Under the pieces are notes generated by a model. The model did not search any database. It was given only the letters and a program-made list of their open reading frames with translations, and was not told the DNA's origin. Positions 8,051-17,436 of a stretch of DNA of 64,000 nucleotides are shown here, piece by piece. The stretch comes from Bacillus infantis NRRL B-14911 (lineage in GTDB: Bacteria; Bacillota; Bacilli; Bacillales; Cytobacillaceae). The stretch lies in assembly GCF_000473245.1 (NCBI RefSeq), contig NC_022524.1:2132501-2196500 (forward strand), read 5' to 3'. Positions within the stretch are counted from its first letter, which is position 1; each line of letters opens with the position of its first letter. A program made the translations under genes and the position numbers.

Positions 8051-9058
8051 ATGAAAAAATCGATCAAAGCTGCTTTTTTACTGTTGGCAGGAAGCCTGCT
8101 CCTGTCTGGCTGCGGGAGCGATGAGGCTACAGGCGGTAATAGCAAAAATGGGGACAAGAAGATTTATCAGATCGGATTGACTCAATTTGCCGAGCATCCT
8201 TCACTGGATGCAGCAACTGAAGGCTTCAAAAAGGCGCTAGAGGAAGCAGGCTTCAAAGAAGGCGATAATGTTGAATATGACTTCCAGAATGCCCAGGCAG
8301 ATATGAATAACACACAGACCATTGCCAATAATTTCGCGGGTGACCAGGTGGACCTCATTTTTGCCAATGCCACGCCAAGTGCGGTCAGTGCATTGAATGC
8401 GACAAAGGATATTCCCATTGTATTTACCTCAGTAACAGATCCTGTCGGTGCCGGGCTTGTGAAGTCATTTGATGAACCGGGCGATAATATCACCGGCACG
8501 ACAGATAATCATCCTGATGCTACAGGAAAAACGATTGATTTCATGACAAAGGAAGCAGGTGCCAGGAAGATTGGCGTCATCTTTAACGCCGGAGAGCAGA
8601 ACTCTGAAGTACAGGTTGAGAAAGTCAAAGAACTGGCAGAAAAAAATGGGGCCGATGTGGTAGAGGCGTCCGTCTCCACTTCCGCAGAAGTCAAGCAGGC
8701 TGCAGAGTCTTTAGTAGGAAGGGCAGATGCCATCTATGTCCCGACAGACAATACGGTCGTTTCCGCACTTGAATCGGTCATAGCTGTAGCACAAAGCAAA
8801 AAAATCCCTCTTTTTGTGGGTGAGCTCGATTCCCTTAAGCGGGGCGGGGTAGCGGCAAGCGGGTTTGATTACTTCGAGATTGGCTATCAGACTGGCAAAA
8901 TGGCCGCAGACATCCTCAAGGGAGATAAGAAGCCAAGTGAAATCCCGGTAGGACTGCCTGAAAATATCAAACTCGTGTTCAATCCAAAAGCTGCGGAAGA
9001 ACAAGGACTTGAGATCAAGGAAGAATGGAAGGATCTAGCCGAGTTTTATGAAGAATAG
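8051..9058 (+). CDS. ABC transporter substrate-binding lipoprotein (TrpX type)
   Basis: The 335-residue protein begins with a lipoprotein signal peptide ending in the lipobox LLSGC (Cys at about residue 21), followed by a short Ser/Gly/Asn linker. The rest matches the ABC_sub_bind family: FKEGDNVEYDFQNAQAD, FANATPSAVSALNA, IVFTSVTDPVGAGLV, and VGELDSLKRGGVAASGFDYFEIGYQTG. It would be anchored outside the membrane and feed the permease and ATPase that follow. Family members linked to amino acid genes are predicted tryptophan or aromatic amino acid importers. The aromatic catabolic operon just downstream supports that substrate class, but this is inference. Confidence 0.85.
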   Translation: MKKSIKAAFLLLAGSLLLSGCGSDEATGGNSKNGDKKIYQIGLTQFAEHPSLDAATEGFKKALEEAGFKEGDNVEYDFQNAQADMNNTQTIANNFAGDQVDLIFANATPSAVSALNATKDIPIVFTSVTDPVGAGLVKSFDEPGDNITGTTDNHPDATGKTIDFMTKEAGARKIGVIFNAGEQNSEVQVEKVKELAEKNGADVVEASVSTSAEVKQAAESLVGRADAIYVPTDNTVVSALESVIAVAQSKKIPLFVGELDSLKRGGVAASGFDYFEIGYQTGKMAADILKGDKKPSEIPVGLPENIKLVFNPKAAEEQGLEIKEEWKDLAEFYEE

Positions 9059-9077
9059 CGAAGGGCGTGGTCTTTAG

Positions 9078-10100
9078 ATGTTTACAGCAATCTTCGGAGC
9101 ATTTGAGTCAGGCATCATCTATAGTATCATGGCGCTCGGTGTCTATCTTTCTTTCAGGGTGCTGGATTTTCCGGATCTTACAGTGGACGGCAGCTTTGTG
9201 ACGGGTGCTGCCGTTGCAGCAACCCTGATCGTAAGCGGCGTCAATCCTTTTATCGCTACAGCTGCTGCCCTTATAGCAGGGTTTGCCGCCGGCTGCCTTA
9301 CCGGAATCCTGCACGCTTATGGAAAAATAAACAGCCTGCTGTCCGGCATCCTGATGATGATCGCTTTGTATTCCATTAATTTAAGGATCATGGGAAAGTC
9401 CAATGTACCTCTTCTCAATACAGAGACAGCCATGACTGGCATCAGGGATGCATGGGATAAAACAGGGATCGATCCCATGCTGAATGGCATTCTTGCAGCC
9501 GTAGGGCTGGGGGACAGCCTTCCAAGGACATGGGGGATCCTCATAATGATGCTGTTAACTGCATTTGCCATTAAGCTTCTGGCGGATCAGTTCCTGAAAA
9601 CGGAGATAGGCCTTGCTTTAAGGGCAACCGGCGACAATAAAAGGATGATCAGAAGCCTCTCAGCAGATACAAATCTGATGGTCATACTCGGCCTGGGGCT
9701 GTCTAACAGCCTTGTCGCTTTCTCTGGCGCATTGATTGCCCAGCAGGGTGGATTTGCTGATGTCGGGATGGGCATCGGGATGATCATAATCGGATTGGCA
9801 TCGGTCATCATCGGGGAAGCTATATTTGGCACAAAAACCATAGCAAGGACAACTCTTGCCGTAATTGGCGGAGCAATCATCTACAGGATCGTCGTCACAC
9901 TTGCCCTGCGTGTAGATTTCCTTGAACCGGGGGACATGAAGCTCATTACAGCGGTCATTGTCATCATTGCTCTGATCATGCCTAAAACACTTGATCGGAT
10001 AAGGGAAGGAAGAAGAAAGGCCAAGAGGCTTCGCACTCAGCCCGGTGAAGGCTATCTTTCCGGAGAAAGGGAGGAGGATCAGCGTGCTGCAGCTAAATAA
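9078..10100 (+). CDS. ABC transporter permease (TrpY type)
   Basis: The 340-residue membrane protein has about eight to nine hydrophobic segments and the family features FRVLDFPDLTVDGSF near the N-terminus and LRATGDNKRMIRSL in the cytoplasmic coupling loop. It belongs to the branched-chain/ribose-type permease superfamily (BPD_transp_2). It starts 20 nt after the lipoprotein gene, and its last 17 nt overlap the ATPase start, so the three are translated together. The tail is basic and cytoplasmic (REGRRKAKRLR). Confidence 0.87.
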   Translation: MFTAIFGAFESGIIYSIMALGVYLSFRVLDFPDLTVDGSFVTGAAVAATLIVSGVNPFIATAAALIAGFAAGCLTGILHAYGKINSLLSGILMMIALYSINLRIMGKSNVPLLNTETAMTGIRDAWDKTGIDPMLNGILAAVGLGDSLPRTWGILIMMLLTAFAIKLLADQFLKTEIGLALRATGDNKRMIRSLSADTNLMVILGLGLSNSLVAFSGALIAQQGGFADVGMGIGMIIIGLASVIIGEAIFGTKTIARTTLAVIGGAIIYRIVVTLALRVDFLEPGDMKLITAVIVIIALIMPKTLDRIREGRRKAKRLRTQPGEGYLSGEREEDQRAAAK

Positions 10101-10878
10101 TATCAGCAAAATCTTCAATGAAGGGACGCCTGATGAGAAAAATGCTCTTGACAGTGTGAGCCTTTCTTTAACTGCGGGCGATTTTGTCACTGTCATCGGT
10201 TCAAATGGGGCGGGGAAGTCGACACTGATGAATATCATTTCAGGCGTCATGATTCCAGATGCAGGAAGCGTGCTGATTAATGGTAAAAATGTGGCGATGA
10301 TGCCTGAGCATAAAAGGTCATTTCTGATCGGGAGGGTTTTTCAGGATCCAATGGCAGGAACGGCCCCAAGCATGACGATAGAAGAAAATCTGGCTATGGC
10401 CTATTCCCGCAATAAAGGCAGGACTTTTAAAAGGGGCGTCACTAAAAAGCGGAGGGAAAATTTCAGGGAAGTCCTTGAGGCCCTTCATCTCGGTCTTGAA
10501 AATAGGCTGAATGCCAAGGTTGGACTGTTATCCGGAGGTGAAAGGCAGGCTTTATCCCTGCTTATGGCCACCTTCACAGAGCCTTCCATCCTCCTGCTTG
10601 ATGAACACACTGCGGCCCTTGATCCTGCCAGGGCCGAGCTGATCACCCGCCTCACAAAGGAGATTGTCAGCAATTACAAGCTGACTACCATCATGGTCAC
10701 CCATAATATGCAGCAGGCTTTGGATCTCGGGAATCGGCTTATCATGATGGATAAAGGACAAATCATCCTGGAGATTGAAGAAGATAAAAAGAATAAATTA
10801 GGGATTGAAGATTTGCTCAGCGAGTTCCAGCGAATCCGCGGCCGGCAGCTGGCAAGCGACAGGGCTCTTCTCTCGTAG
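10084..10878 (+). CDS. ABC transporter ATP-binding protein (TrpZ type)
   Basis: Walker A is GSNGAGKST, the signature is LSGGERQAL, Walker B is ILLLDEHTAALDP and the switch His lies in MVTHNMQQAL. The GTG at 10084 is chosen because GGGAGGAGG is correctly spaced before it and the protein then begins LQLNNISKIF, a standard ABC start. Length is 264 residues. As third gene of the operon it powers the importer formed with the lipoprotein and permease. Confidence 0.9.
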   Translation: MLQLNNISKIFNEGTPDEKNALDSVSLSLTAGDFVTVIGSNGAGKSTLMNIISGVMIPDAGSVLINGKNVAMMPEHKRSFLIGRVFQDPMAGTAPSMTIEENLAMAYSRNKGRTFKRGVTKKRRENFREVLEALHLGLENRLNAKVGLLSGGERQALSLLMATFTEPSILLLDEHTAALDPARAELITRLTKEIVSNYKLTTIMVTHNMQQALDLGNRLIMMDKGQIILEIEEDKKNKLGIEDLLSEFQRIRGRQLASDRALLS

Positions 10879-10889
10879 ATGAATGAAGG

Positions 10890-10934
10890 AAAAGGATTAA
10901 GGAGGCAGCACTATGCCTTATGTTAATCCTTTTT
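10890..10934 (+). terminator. Terminator of the ABC transporter operon
   Basis: AAAAGGATTAA (10890-10900) pairs with TTAATCC and the following T run (10923-10934), with an inner AGGCA/TGCCT helix. Confidence 0.8.
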
Positions 10935-10969
10935 CTTTTGCTGGATGATTTAAGAAAATTTGTAATTGA

Positions 10970-11005
10970 TTGACTATTCGTTTGTCATAATGTTATTATA
11001 ACGTT
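10970..11005 (+). promoter_or_regulatory. Promoter with overlapping inverted repeat ahead of the aromatic operon
   Basis: TTGACT (10970-10975) is followed after 18 bp by TATTAT (10994-10999). A 17-bp near-perfect inverted repeat (10989-11005, core GTTAT-T-ATAAC) covers the -10 region, a typical repressor position. No regulator gene is encoded nearby. Confidence 0.5.
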
Positions 11006-11040
11006 AAAAATACGTCATACATATTTGAGGGTGTTGTTCA

Positions 11041-11439
11041 GTGAAGCCGGGTTTAAAAGAAGGAGCGGCTGCATCCATCCATCTGACAGTCGGATCCGAG
11101 ATGTTTGCGCAATTCGGGGGTCAGATTGTCCACCAGCTCTTTTCCACAGCCAGCATGGTCTATTATATGGAGTGGGCATCAAGAAAAGTAATCCTCCCAT
11201 TTTTAGAAGAGAGCGAAGAAGGGATGGGGAACGCAGTCTCAGTCAAGCATCTTGCTCCTGCTGCTGAGGGGAGCTTATTAAAAGTCACTGCGGAAGTCGT
11301 CAGTCTTGAACGAAATCTGATTTTTACCTCAGTCAAGGCTTTCCATGGGGATACAGTGATCGGCAAAGGGCAGGTCACCCAGGCGATCCTTCCGCGGAGC
11401 AAGATTAAAAGATTTACAGAGAAGATCCGGTTGGACTAA
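11041..11439 (+). CDS. Hot-dog fold thioesterase, FlK-like
   Basis: The 132-residue protein resembles the fluoroacetyl-CoA thioesterase (FlK) group: MKPGLKEG at the start, MFAQFGG, and the segment STASMVYYMEWAS, typical of the helix entry region of these enzymes. GTG 11041 follows GAGGGTG at good spacing. It is the first gene of the aromatic operon, about 55 nt before phenylalanine dehydrogenase with a cre box between. The obvious local substrates would be aryl-acetyl-CoA or other acyl-CoA made by the 2-oxoacid dehydrogenase complex encoded downstream, so it could regenerate free CoA when flux is high. That is inference; hot-dog thioesterase specificity cannot be read from sequence. Confidence 0.7.
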   Translation: MKPGLKEGAAASIHLTVGSEMFAQFGGQIVHQLFSTASMVYYMEWASRKVILPFLEESEEGMGNAVSVKHLAPAAEGSLLKVTAEVVSLERNLIFTSVKAFHGDTVIGKGQVTQAILPRSKIKRFTEKIRLD

Positions 11440-11459
11440 AGCTTTTATGCATCATTAAA

Positions 11460-11473
11460 TGAAAGCGCTAACA
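11460..11473 (+). promoter_or_regulatory. CcpA cre box upstream of phenylalanine dehydrogenase
   Basis: The 14-mer TGAAAGCGCTAACA matches the cre consensus at every fixed position. It ends 22 nt before the pdh start, downstream of the first operon gene, so it could block elongation or mark a second promoter. Confidence 0.7.
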
Positions 11474-11495
11474 TATAGAGGAGGATTGAGAGACG

Positions 11496-12602
11496 ATGGA
11501 TATGTTTGATACGATCCGTGAGCATGAACAGGTGGTGTTCTGCAACGACGAAGCAACAGGCCTTAAGGCGATCATTGCGATCCACAGCACAAGGCTTGGC
11601 CCGGCGCTGGGCGGCTGCAGGATGTTTCCCTATCCTTCTGCAGATGCAGCACTTGAAGATGTCCTGCGTCTGTCCAAGGGAATGACTTATAAGTGCGCTG
11701 CAGCAGATGTTGACTTTGGCGGAGGGAAAGCGGTGATCATCGGCGATCCTTCAAAGGATAAGACACCCGAGCTTTTCAGGGCATTCGGCCAATTCGTTGA
11801 ATCGTTGAATGGAAGGTTCTACACAGGCACAGATATGGGAACCACTCCTGAAGACTTTGTCCACGCCATGAAGGAAACCAATTGCATTGTAGGTGCTGAC
11901 GAAGAATATGGGGGAAGCGGGGACTCTTCTGTTCCGACTGCCCAAGGGGTGATTTATGGGCTTAAAGCCACAAACCAGGTTCTTTATGGGACATCGGACC
12001 TTGGCGGACGGTCCTACAGCATCCAGGGGCTCGGCAAGGTAGGGTTTAAAGTGGCTGAAAAGCTGCTGGAGGAAGGCGCTGATCTTTATGTTGCTGATAT
12101 CAATGAAGAAGCCATCAATGAGCTGATGGCAAAGGCGGGAAAAATGGGAGCGGGCCTCAAAGCGGTCAGCAGTGAAGAAATTTACCGTGCAGATGCTGAT
12201 GTCTTTGTCCCCTGTGCTCTGGGAGGCATCCTCAACGATGAAAGTATAGAACAGCTCCGGGTCAGGGCGGTTGCCGGGTCGGCGAATAATCAGCTGCTTG
12301 AATTCAGGCATGGCGGCATGCTCCAGCAAAAAGGAATTCTTTATGCACCGGACTATATTGTGAATGCCGGCGGACTTATCCAGGTGGCAGATGAACTGTA
12401 TTCCCCTAATAAAGAAAGGGTCCTCCGGAAAACGAAGGCGATATATAGTGCGCTGCTTAATGTGTACGACTATTCGGCAGCTGAAGGGATCACAACCATT
12501 GAGGCTGCCAACCAGTTCTGCGAGCAGAGGATTGAAGCGAGAACCAGGAGGAACAGCTTTTTTTCCCATATGAAACGGCCGAAATGGGCAGTCCGGACAT
12601 AA
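11496..12602 (+). CDS. pdh: Phenylalanine dehydrogenase
   Basis: The 368-residue protein oxidatively deaminates L-phenylalanine to phenylpyruvate with NAD+. It belongs to the Glu/Leu/Phe/Val dehydrogenases: PALGGCRM, the substrate and catalytic lysines in [17 protein letters not shown] (Lys66 and Lys78), and the NAD-binding GLGKVG at about 178-183. [38 protein letters not shown] and the C-terminal RRNSFF fit Bacillus phenylalanine dehydrogenases much better than leucine dehydrogenases. GAGGAGG precedes the ATG. It feeds aryl-pyruvate to both the 2-oxoacid dehydrogenase genes and the homogentisate genes downstream. Activity toward tyrosine is possible. Confidence 0.9.
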   Translation: MDMFDTIREHEQVVFCNDEATGLKAIIAIHSTRLGPALGGCRMFPYPSADAALEDVLRLSKGMTYKCAAADVDFGGGKAVIIGDPSKDKTPELFRAFGQFVESLNGRFYTGTDMGTTPEDFVHAMKETNCIVGADEEYGGSGDSSVPTAQGVIYGLKATNQVLYGTSDLGGRSYSIQGLGKVGFKVAEKLLEEGADLYVADINEEAINELMAKAGKMGAGLKAVSSEEIYRADADVFVPCALGGILNDESIEQLRVRAVAGSANNQLLEFRHGGMLQQKGILYAPDYIVNAGGLIQVADELYSPNKERVLRKTKAIYSALLNVYDYSAAEGITTIEAANQFCEQRIEARTRRNSFFSHMKRPKWAVRT

Positions 12603-12638
12603 CTGTATGCCAATGACTTTACTGAAAAGGGTGATAGG

Positions 12639-13697
12639 ATGGAGAGCCAATTTCCAGTCAATAGGATGATTGATGAAAACGGAAACGAGGTATCCGGTAC
12701 CTCAGGGTTTGACACAGAGCTGGCTCTGGAGTTCTACAGGCAGCTTGTCCGGATCAGGGTCTTTGACCGGAAAGCGGTCAGCCTGCAGCGCCAGGGAAGG
12801 ATAGGGACGTATGCTCCGTTTGAAGGCCAGGAAGCTGCCCAGATAGGGAGCGCGATGGCGCTCGAAGAATCGGATTGGATGTTCCCTACCTATCGGGACC
12901 ATGGAGCAGCTTTGGCTTTCGGGCATTCAATGAGAAACGTGCTGCTATTCTGGAACGGACGAAATGAAGGATGCATTCCCCCTGAAGGAAAGAATATCTT
13001 TCCTCCTGGAATTCCGATCGCCACCCAGATCCCACATGCAGCCGGGGCGGCATATGCGGAAAAACGAAAAGGAACGAAAAAAGCTGCCATTGTCTATTTT
13101 GGAGACGGGGCCACTTCTGAAGGGGATTTTCATGAGGGCCTCAATTTTGCCAGCATCGTTAAGGCACCTGTGGTGTTTTTCAATCAAAACAACCAATATG
13201 CGATTTCCGTCCCGCTGTCAAAGCAAATGAATACCAAAACTATTGCGCAAAAAAGCCTTGCCTATGACATTCCTGGTGTCCGGGTTGATGGGAACGATGT
13301 ATTTGCTGTATATCGTGAGACCAAAAAGGCGCTGGAGAGGGCAAGGGAAGGCGGCGGTCCGACCTTAATCGAGGCGGTGACATGGAGATATGGTGCCCAT
13401 ACGACCGCCGATGATCCCGCCAAATACAGGGATCAGCAGGAAAGCAGCGTTCTAAGAGGAAAAATCGATCCGATTCTTAGAATGGAACGCTGGCTGAAGA
13501 ATAAAGATCTGTACGATGAGAACTGGGCAAAGAGAGCAGAATCGGAAGCAGCTGCAGAAATTGATTTGGCTATTGCAGAGATGGAAGCATACCCGCCTGC
13601 CGATCCGGCTGATATTTTTGATCATGTGTTTGCAGAGCTGATATGGCCGCTAAAAGAGCAAAAGGAAAAATACCTTAGCCAGCTTGGGGGTGCTTAG
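12639..13697 (+). CDS. 2-oxoacid dehydrogenase E1 component, alpha subunit
   Basis: The 352-residue protein carries the thiamin diphosphate motif GDGATSEGDFHEGLN-(x)-NNQYAIS and the TYRDHG segment of the pyruvate / branched-chain E1-alpha family. With E1-beta it decarboxylates a 2-oxoacid and transfers the acyl group to the lipoyl arm of E2. Its stop codon directly abuts the E1-beta start (TAGATG), showing tight coupling. Placement between phenylalanine dehydrogenase and homogentisate genes suggests phenylpyruvate or 4-hydroxyphenylpyruvate as substrate, giving an aryl-acetyl-CoA. Branched-chain 2-oxoacids or pyruvate cannot be excluded from sequence. Confidence 0.87.
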   Translation: MESQFPVNRMIDENGNEVSGTSGFDTELALEFYRQLVRIRVFDRKAVSLQRQGRIGTYAPFEGQEAAQIGSAMALEESDWMFPTYRDHGAALAFGHSMRNVLLFWNGRNEGCIPPEGKNIFPPGIPIATQIPHAAGAAYAEKRKGTKKAAIVYFGDGATSEGDFHEGLNFASIVKAPVVFFNQNNQYAISVPLSKQMNTKTIAQKSLAYDIPGVRVDGNDVFAVYRETKKALERAREGGGPTLIEAVTWRYGAHTTADDPAKYRDQQESSVLRGKIDPILRMERWLKNKDLYDENWAKRAESEAAAEIDLAIAEMEAYPPADPADIFDHVFAELIWPLKEQKEKYLSQLGGA

Positions 13698-14693
13698 ATG
13701 GAAACAGCAGTCAAGACCAGCACCATGACGCTTGTACAGTCAGTAAATGAAGCATTGGACATCATGCTGGCGGAAAATGATGAAGTTCTGGTGCTCGGGG
13801 AGGATATCGGGAAAAATGGAGGGGTGTTCCGCGCGACCGAAGGCCTGCAGGAAAAATACGGTGAAGAGCGGGTCATGGATACCCCGCTGAGTGAAGCGGG
13901 ATTCATCGGTGCAAGCATCGGGATGGCCGTCAATGGATTCAGGCCTGTGGCGGAAATCCAGTTTCTTGGCTTTATTTATCCTGCCTTTGAGCAGATCATG
14001 ACACATGCCTCCCGGCTCCGAATGAGGACGATGGGACATTATACCGTCCCGCTTGTGATAAGGGCCCCATATGGTGCAGGAGTAAGAGCACCGGAAATCC
14101 ATTGTGACAGTACTGAAGCCCTTTTTACCCATATGCCGGGCATTAAGGTAGTCTGCCCGTCCAATCCGGCTGATGCAAAAGGGCTCTTGATTGCCGCCAT
14201 TGAGGATCCTGACCCTGTCCTGTTTCTAGAACCGATGAAAAGCTATCGGTCACTGCGGGCAGAGGTGCCGGAGGGAAAGTATGCCGTAGAGATAGGCAAA
14301 GGGAGTAAATTAATGGATGGAGATGATGTGACGGTCATCGCCTGGGGCGCTATGGTGCCGATTGCCATGAAGGCTGCTGAGGAAATGAAGAGAAAAGGTA
14401 TTTCATGTGATGTTCTAGACCTCCGCACCTTGTATCCTCTGGATAAGGATATCATCTCTGCCTCGGTGCAGAAAACGGGGCGCACCGTCATTGTCCAGGA
14501 GGCTCATGCATCAACCTCTGTTGGCAATGATGTTCTGGCCATTATCAATGATACCTCCTTCTTATATCAGAAAGCACCGGCTGAACTGGTTGCAGGCTTT
14601 GATGCACCTGTTCCCTATTTCGGTTTTGAAGACCATTATCTGCCGACGGCTGAACGAGTCTGCCGTGCGATTGAAAAGGTCTGGACGTTCTAA
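13698..14693 (+). CDS. 2-oxoacid dehydrogenase E1 component, beta subunit
   Basis: The 331-residue protein has the transketolase-type E1-beta pattern: VLVLGEDIGKNGGVFRATEGL, DTPLSEAGFIGASIGMA, ADAKGLL and the C-terminal FGFEDHYLPTAERV. It forms the alpha2-beta2 E1 with the preceding gene. The ATG immediately follows the E1-alpha stop, while its Shine-Dalgarno (TTGGGGG) lies inside the alpha gene. Confidence 0.9.
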   Translation: METAVKTSTMTLVQSVNEALDIMLAENDEVLVLGEDIGKNGGVFRATEGLQEKYGEERVMDTPLSEAGFIGASIGMAVNGFRPVAEIQFLGFIYPAFEQIMTHASRLRMRTMGHYTVPLVIRAPYGAGVRAPEIHCDSTEALFTHMPGIKVVCPSNPADAKGLLIAAIEDPDPVLFLEPMKSYRSLRAEVPEGKYAVEIGKGSKLMDGDDVTVIAWGAMVPIAMKAAEEMKRKGISCDVLDLRTLYPLDKDIISASVQKTGRTVIVQEAHASTSVGNDVLAIINDTSFLYQKAPAELVAGFDAPVPYFGFEDHYLPTAERVCRAIEKVWTF

Positions 14694-14729
14694 GCAATCA
14701 ACTGAGCTTTTATCAGGAGGTGTTTTAAT

Positions 14730-15905
14730 ATGGAAGTGAAGCTCCATGATATCGGGGAAGGGATGTCAGAAGCAGAAATCAATTGTTTCCTTGTCAAACA
14801 AGGTGATTTTGTGCGGGCGGATGAGCCCCTGGTCGAGGTTCAGACCGATAAAATGACAGCAGAAATACCTGCGCCAAGAGCGGGCATAGTCCGTGAGTTT
14901 GCGGTAAAGCCAGGGGAGACGGTAGAAGTTGGGGCAGTACTGCTTCTGCTGGAGCCGGAAAACAGCCGCCAAGCAGCAATTGAAGAGGGATCACATGCTG
15001 GCAAACAAGCGAAGAGAATCCTCGCATCACCTTACACAAGGAAGCTTGCAAGAGAAAATGATATAAACATAGATGATATTGAAGGATCAGGTCCTGGCGG
15101 AAGAGTGGTGGACACCGATATTTTCAGGATGGCCGGACAAGGTGATGTGTCTGCAAGGGAAAAAGAGTCCGGGAAGATAAAAAAAGATGCAGAGAGACCG
15201 GTAGCCGCTCATGATTCTGCCATCTCTTACTCCGGACGGCGGAAAATGACTGCCGAGAAGATGGTTCAGTCGCTTTCCCTTATTCCTCATTGCACCCATT
15301 TTGAGGATGTGGATGTCACAGAGCTTTCCGTATTCCGGGAAGAGCTCAAAAAGCAGGAAAAGCAAGTGACGATGACAGCTTTTTATATAAAAGCTTTATC
15401 AATGGCTCTCAAACGCTTCCCTGTGTTTAACAGCAGGCTTGATGAGAAGGCTGGACTGATCCATTTGCTGCCGGAGCACCATATTGGGGTGGCCGTCAAT
15501 GCGGAGGATGGCCTTATCGTGCCGGTCATCGGGAATGCGGAGGAAAAGACGATTGCCGAAATCGCAGAGGATCTGCAGAATTTGACCAGGAAGGCGCTGG
15601 ATGGCAGGCTGTTGGCAAAGGAAACGGCCGGAGGCACTTTCACGGTAAGCAATGTGGGGCCATTGAACGGCAGCACCGGCGCCACCCCGATCATCCTGCA
15701 CCCGCAGACAAGCATTATTTCCTTGCATAAGACGAAAAAAATGCCGGTGGTCGATAAGGACGATCAGATTGTCATCCGCTCCATCATGAAGCTTTCCATG
15801 TCATTTGACCACAGGATAGCAGATGGCGCTGCTGCTGTCGGTTTTACTAACCGTTTTGCGGAACTGATCGAGAATCCCAAACTGATGCTATTGGAGCTGG
15901 TGTGA
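14730..15905 (+). CDS. 2-oxoacid dehydrogenase E2 component (dihydrolipoamide acyltransferase)
   Basis: The 391-residue protein has one lipoyl domain with the lipoylated lysine in VQTDKMTAEI (Lys41), a peripheral subunit-binding domain at about 95-130 (ASPYTRKLAREND then SGPGGRVV), and a catalytic domain ending with the active-site DHRIADG (His at about 361). AGGAGG precedes ATG 14730. Its stop overlaps the E3 start by one base. It forms the core of the complex encoded by the four adjacent genes. Confidence 0.9.
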   Translation: MEVKLHDIGEGMSEAEINCFLVKQGDFVRADEPLVEVQTDKMTAEIPAPRAGIVREFAVKPGETVEVGAVLLLLEPENSRQAAIEEGSHAGKQAKRILASPYTRKLARENDINIDDIEGSGPGGRVVDTDIFRMAGQGDVSAREKESGKIKKDAERPVAAHDSAISYSGRRKMTAEKMVQSLSLIPHCTHFEDVDVTELSVFREELKKQEKQVTMTAFYIKALSMALKRFPVFNSRLDEKAGLIHLLPEHHIGVAVNAEDGLIVPVIGNAEEKTIAEIAEDLQNLTRKALDGRLLAKETAGGTFTVSNVGPLNGSTGATPIILHPQTSIISLHKTKKMPVVDKDDQIVIRSIMKLSMSFDHRIADGAAAVGFTNRFAELIENPKLMLLELV

Positions 15906-17335
15906 TGGTAGTAGGGGAACTGGCTTATGAAAAGGATGTTGTGATCATTGGAGGGGGACCAGGCGGCTACCAGGCAGCCATCAGGGCGGCACAGCTAGGC
16001 AGAAAGGTCACGCTGATTGAAAAAGCGGATCTTGGCGGTGTGTGCCTCCATAAGGGGTGCATTCCTTCTAAGCTTTTTGCCGAAGCTGCAGACCGGATCA
16101 GGAAGATAAAGGCTGCGGGTGAATACGGCATTGAACTGTCTTTTTCCGCTTTCCAGCTGGAAAAGCTCATGAATGAAAAAGACCGGAAAACAGCACAGCT
16201 GAAAAAAGGAGTTGAAGAGCTGTGCAAAAGCAATGAGATTGAGCTGGTGAAAGGCAATGCCTTTTTTCTCTCAGCTGACCGGATGGGCATTGAAAATGGC
16301 GAAGCATATCAGGTATTCCGCTTCAAACACTGCCTCATAGCAACCGGAAGCACACCAATTTGGCCACACGATAATTCCCCGCGTTCCGAAAAGCTTTTGG
16401 ACTGCTGGTCTGTATTTTCCCTGAAAAAGCTTCCTGATGAGCTCATTATTTACGGGAGCGGCTATATCGCCCTGGAAATGGCCATGAGCTTTCAGGCTTT
16501 CGGGGCCAGGACATCAATTATGCTGGATCAGGAAAAAGATGATTTTGGATTTGATGCGGCTGTGAATAGGGAGATCGGCAGAATCTTGAAGAAAAATAGA
16601 ATCAAAGTTTACCGCGGGGCAAAGCTGCTGTCTGTAGAAGAAAGCGGTTCGGGTGTCGAGATTAATTATGAACTGGGCGGAGAAAATAAGCAGCTGAAAG
16701 GAAGCTGTTTCTTAACTGCAGCCGGCTTCCGGCCCAATACTGCCAATCTGGGGCTTGATAGAGCGGGAGTGGAAATAGACACAGCGGGATTTATTAAGAT
16801 AGACCAGCAAGGGAAAACCTCTGTCAGCCATATTTTTGCAGCTGGGGACGTGGCAGACGGACCGCCGCTCGCATCAAAGGCAATCAGACAGGGAAAGGCT
16901 GCAGCCGAAACGATTGCCGGTTTGAAAACGGAGGCTGACTTGCGTTTTGCCCCTGTTGTCATCCATACCCAGCCGCCTATTGCTTATGCAGGTCTGACGG
17001 AGCAAGAGGCACTGGAAGCGGGTTATAAAATAGACACGGGAATCTTTCCTTTTTCTTCCTTGGGCTATGCAAGTGTGAAGGGGAGCAGGGAAGGAATGGC
17101 CAAAGTGATTTTTGAAAAGGAAACAGGCTTTCTTTTAGGCGTTCATATGATAGGAGATGGCGCACAGGAACTGATTTGTGCTGGTGTCTCTTTGCTTGAA
17201 ATGGCTGCCAGGGAAGAAGATATGCTGTTTCCTGTGTATGCTCATCCAAGTTCAGCAGAAGCCCTGCTGGAAGCGGTGGAATCTCTTAAAGCGAGAAGCA
17301 TCCATCTGCCTGCTAGGGAAAAAGTGAAAACATAA
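15905..17335 (+). CDS. Dihydrolipoyl dehydrogenase (E3)
   Basis: The 476-residue flavoprotein has the FAD motif IIGGGPGGYQAA, the redox-active disulfide in GGVCLHKGCIPSK (Cys47 and Cys52), an NAD-binding IYGSGYIALEMA, and the C-terminal His-Glu region in YAHPSSAEALLEAV. It reoxidises the lipoyl arm of E2. ATG 15905 overlaps the E2 stop in a TGATG junction, with GGAG 8-9 nt upstream; the preceding GTG is an alternative. A dedicated E3 gene shows that the operon encodes a self-contained complex. Confidence 0.9.
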   Translation: MVVGELAYEKDVVIIGGGPGGYQAAIRAAQLGRKVTLIEKADLGGVCLHKGCIPSKLFAEAADRIRKIKAAGEYGIELSFSAFQLEKLMNEKDRKTAQLKKGVEELCKSNEIELVKGNAFFLSADRMGIENGEAYQVFRFKHCLIATGSTPIWPHDNSPRSEKLLDCWSVFSLKKLPDELIIYGSGYIALEMAMSFQAFGARTSIMLDQEKDDFGFDAAVNREIGRILKKNRIKVYRGAKLLSVEESGSGVEINYELGGENKQLKGSCFLTAAGFRPNTANLGLDRAGVEIDTAGFIKIDQQGKTSVSHIFAAGDVADGPPLASKAIRQGKAAAETIAGLKTEADLRFAPVVIHTQPPIAYAGLTEQEALEAGYKIDTGIFPFSSLGYASVKGSREGMAKVIFEKETGFLLGVHMIGDGAQELICAGVSLLEMAAREEDMLFPVYAHPSSAEALLEAVESLKARSIHLPAREKVKT

Positions 17336-17436
17336 GAAATGCTTTACAGCAGCAGAGCTTCACACTGCGCTCTTGCCTGAAGGAAAAGAAATATTTTAAG
17401 ATAAATCTGAAAATTAAAACAGTTGGAGGGATTAGG

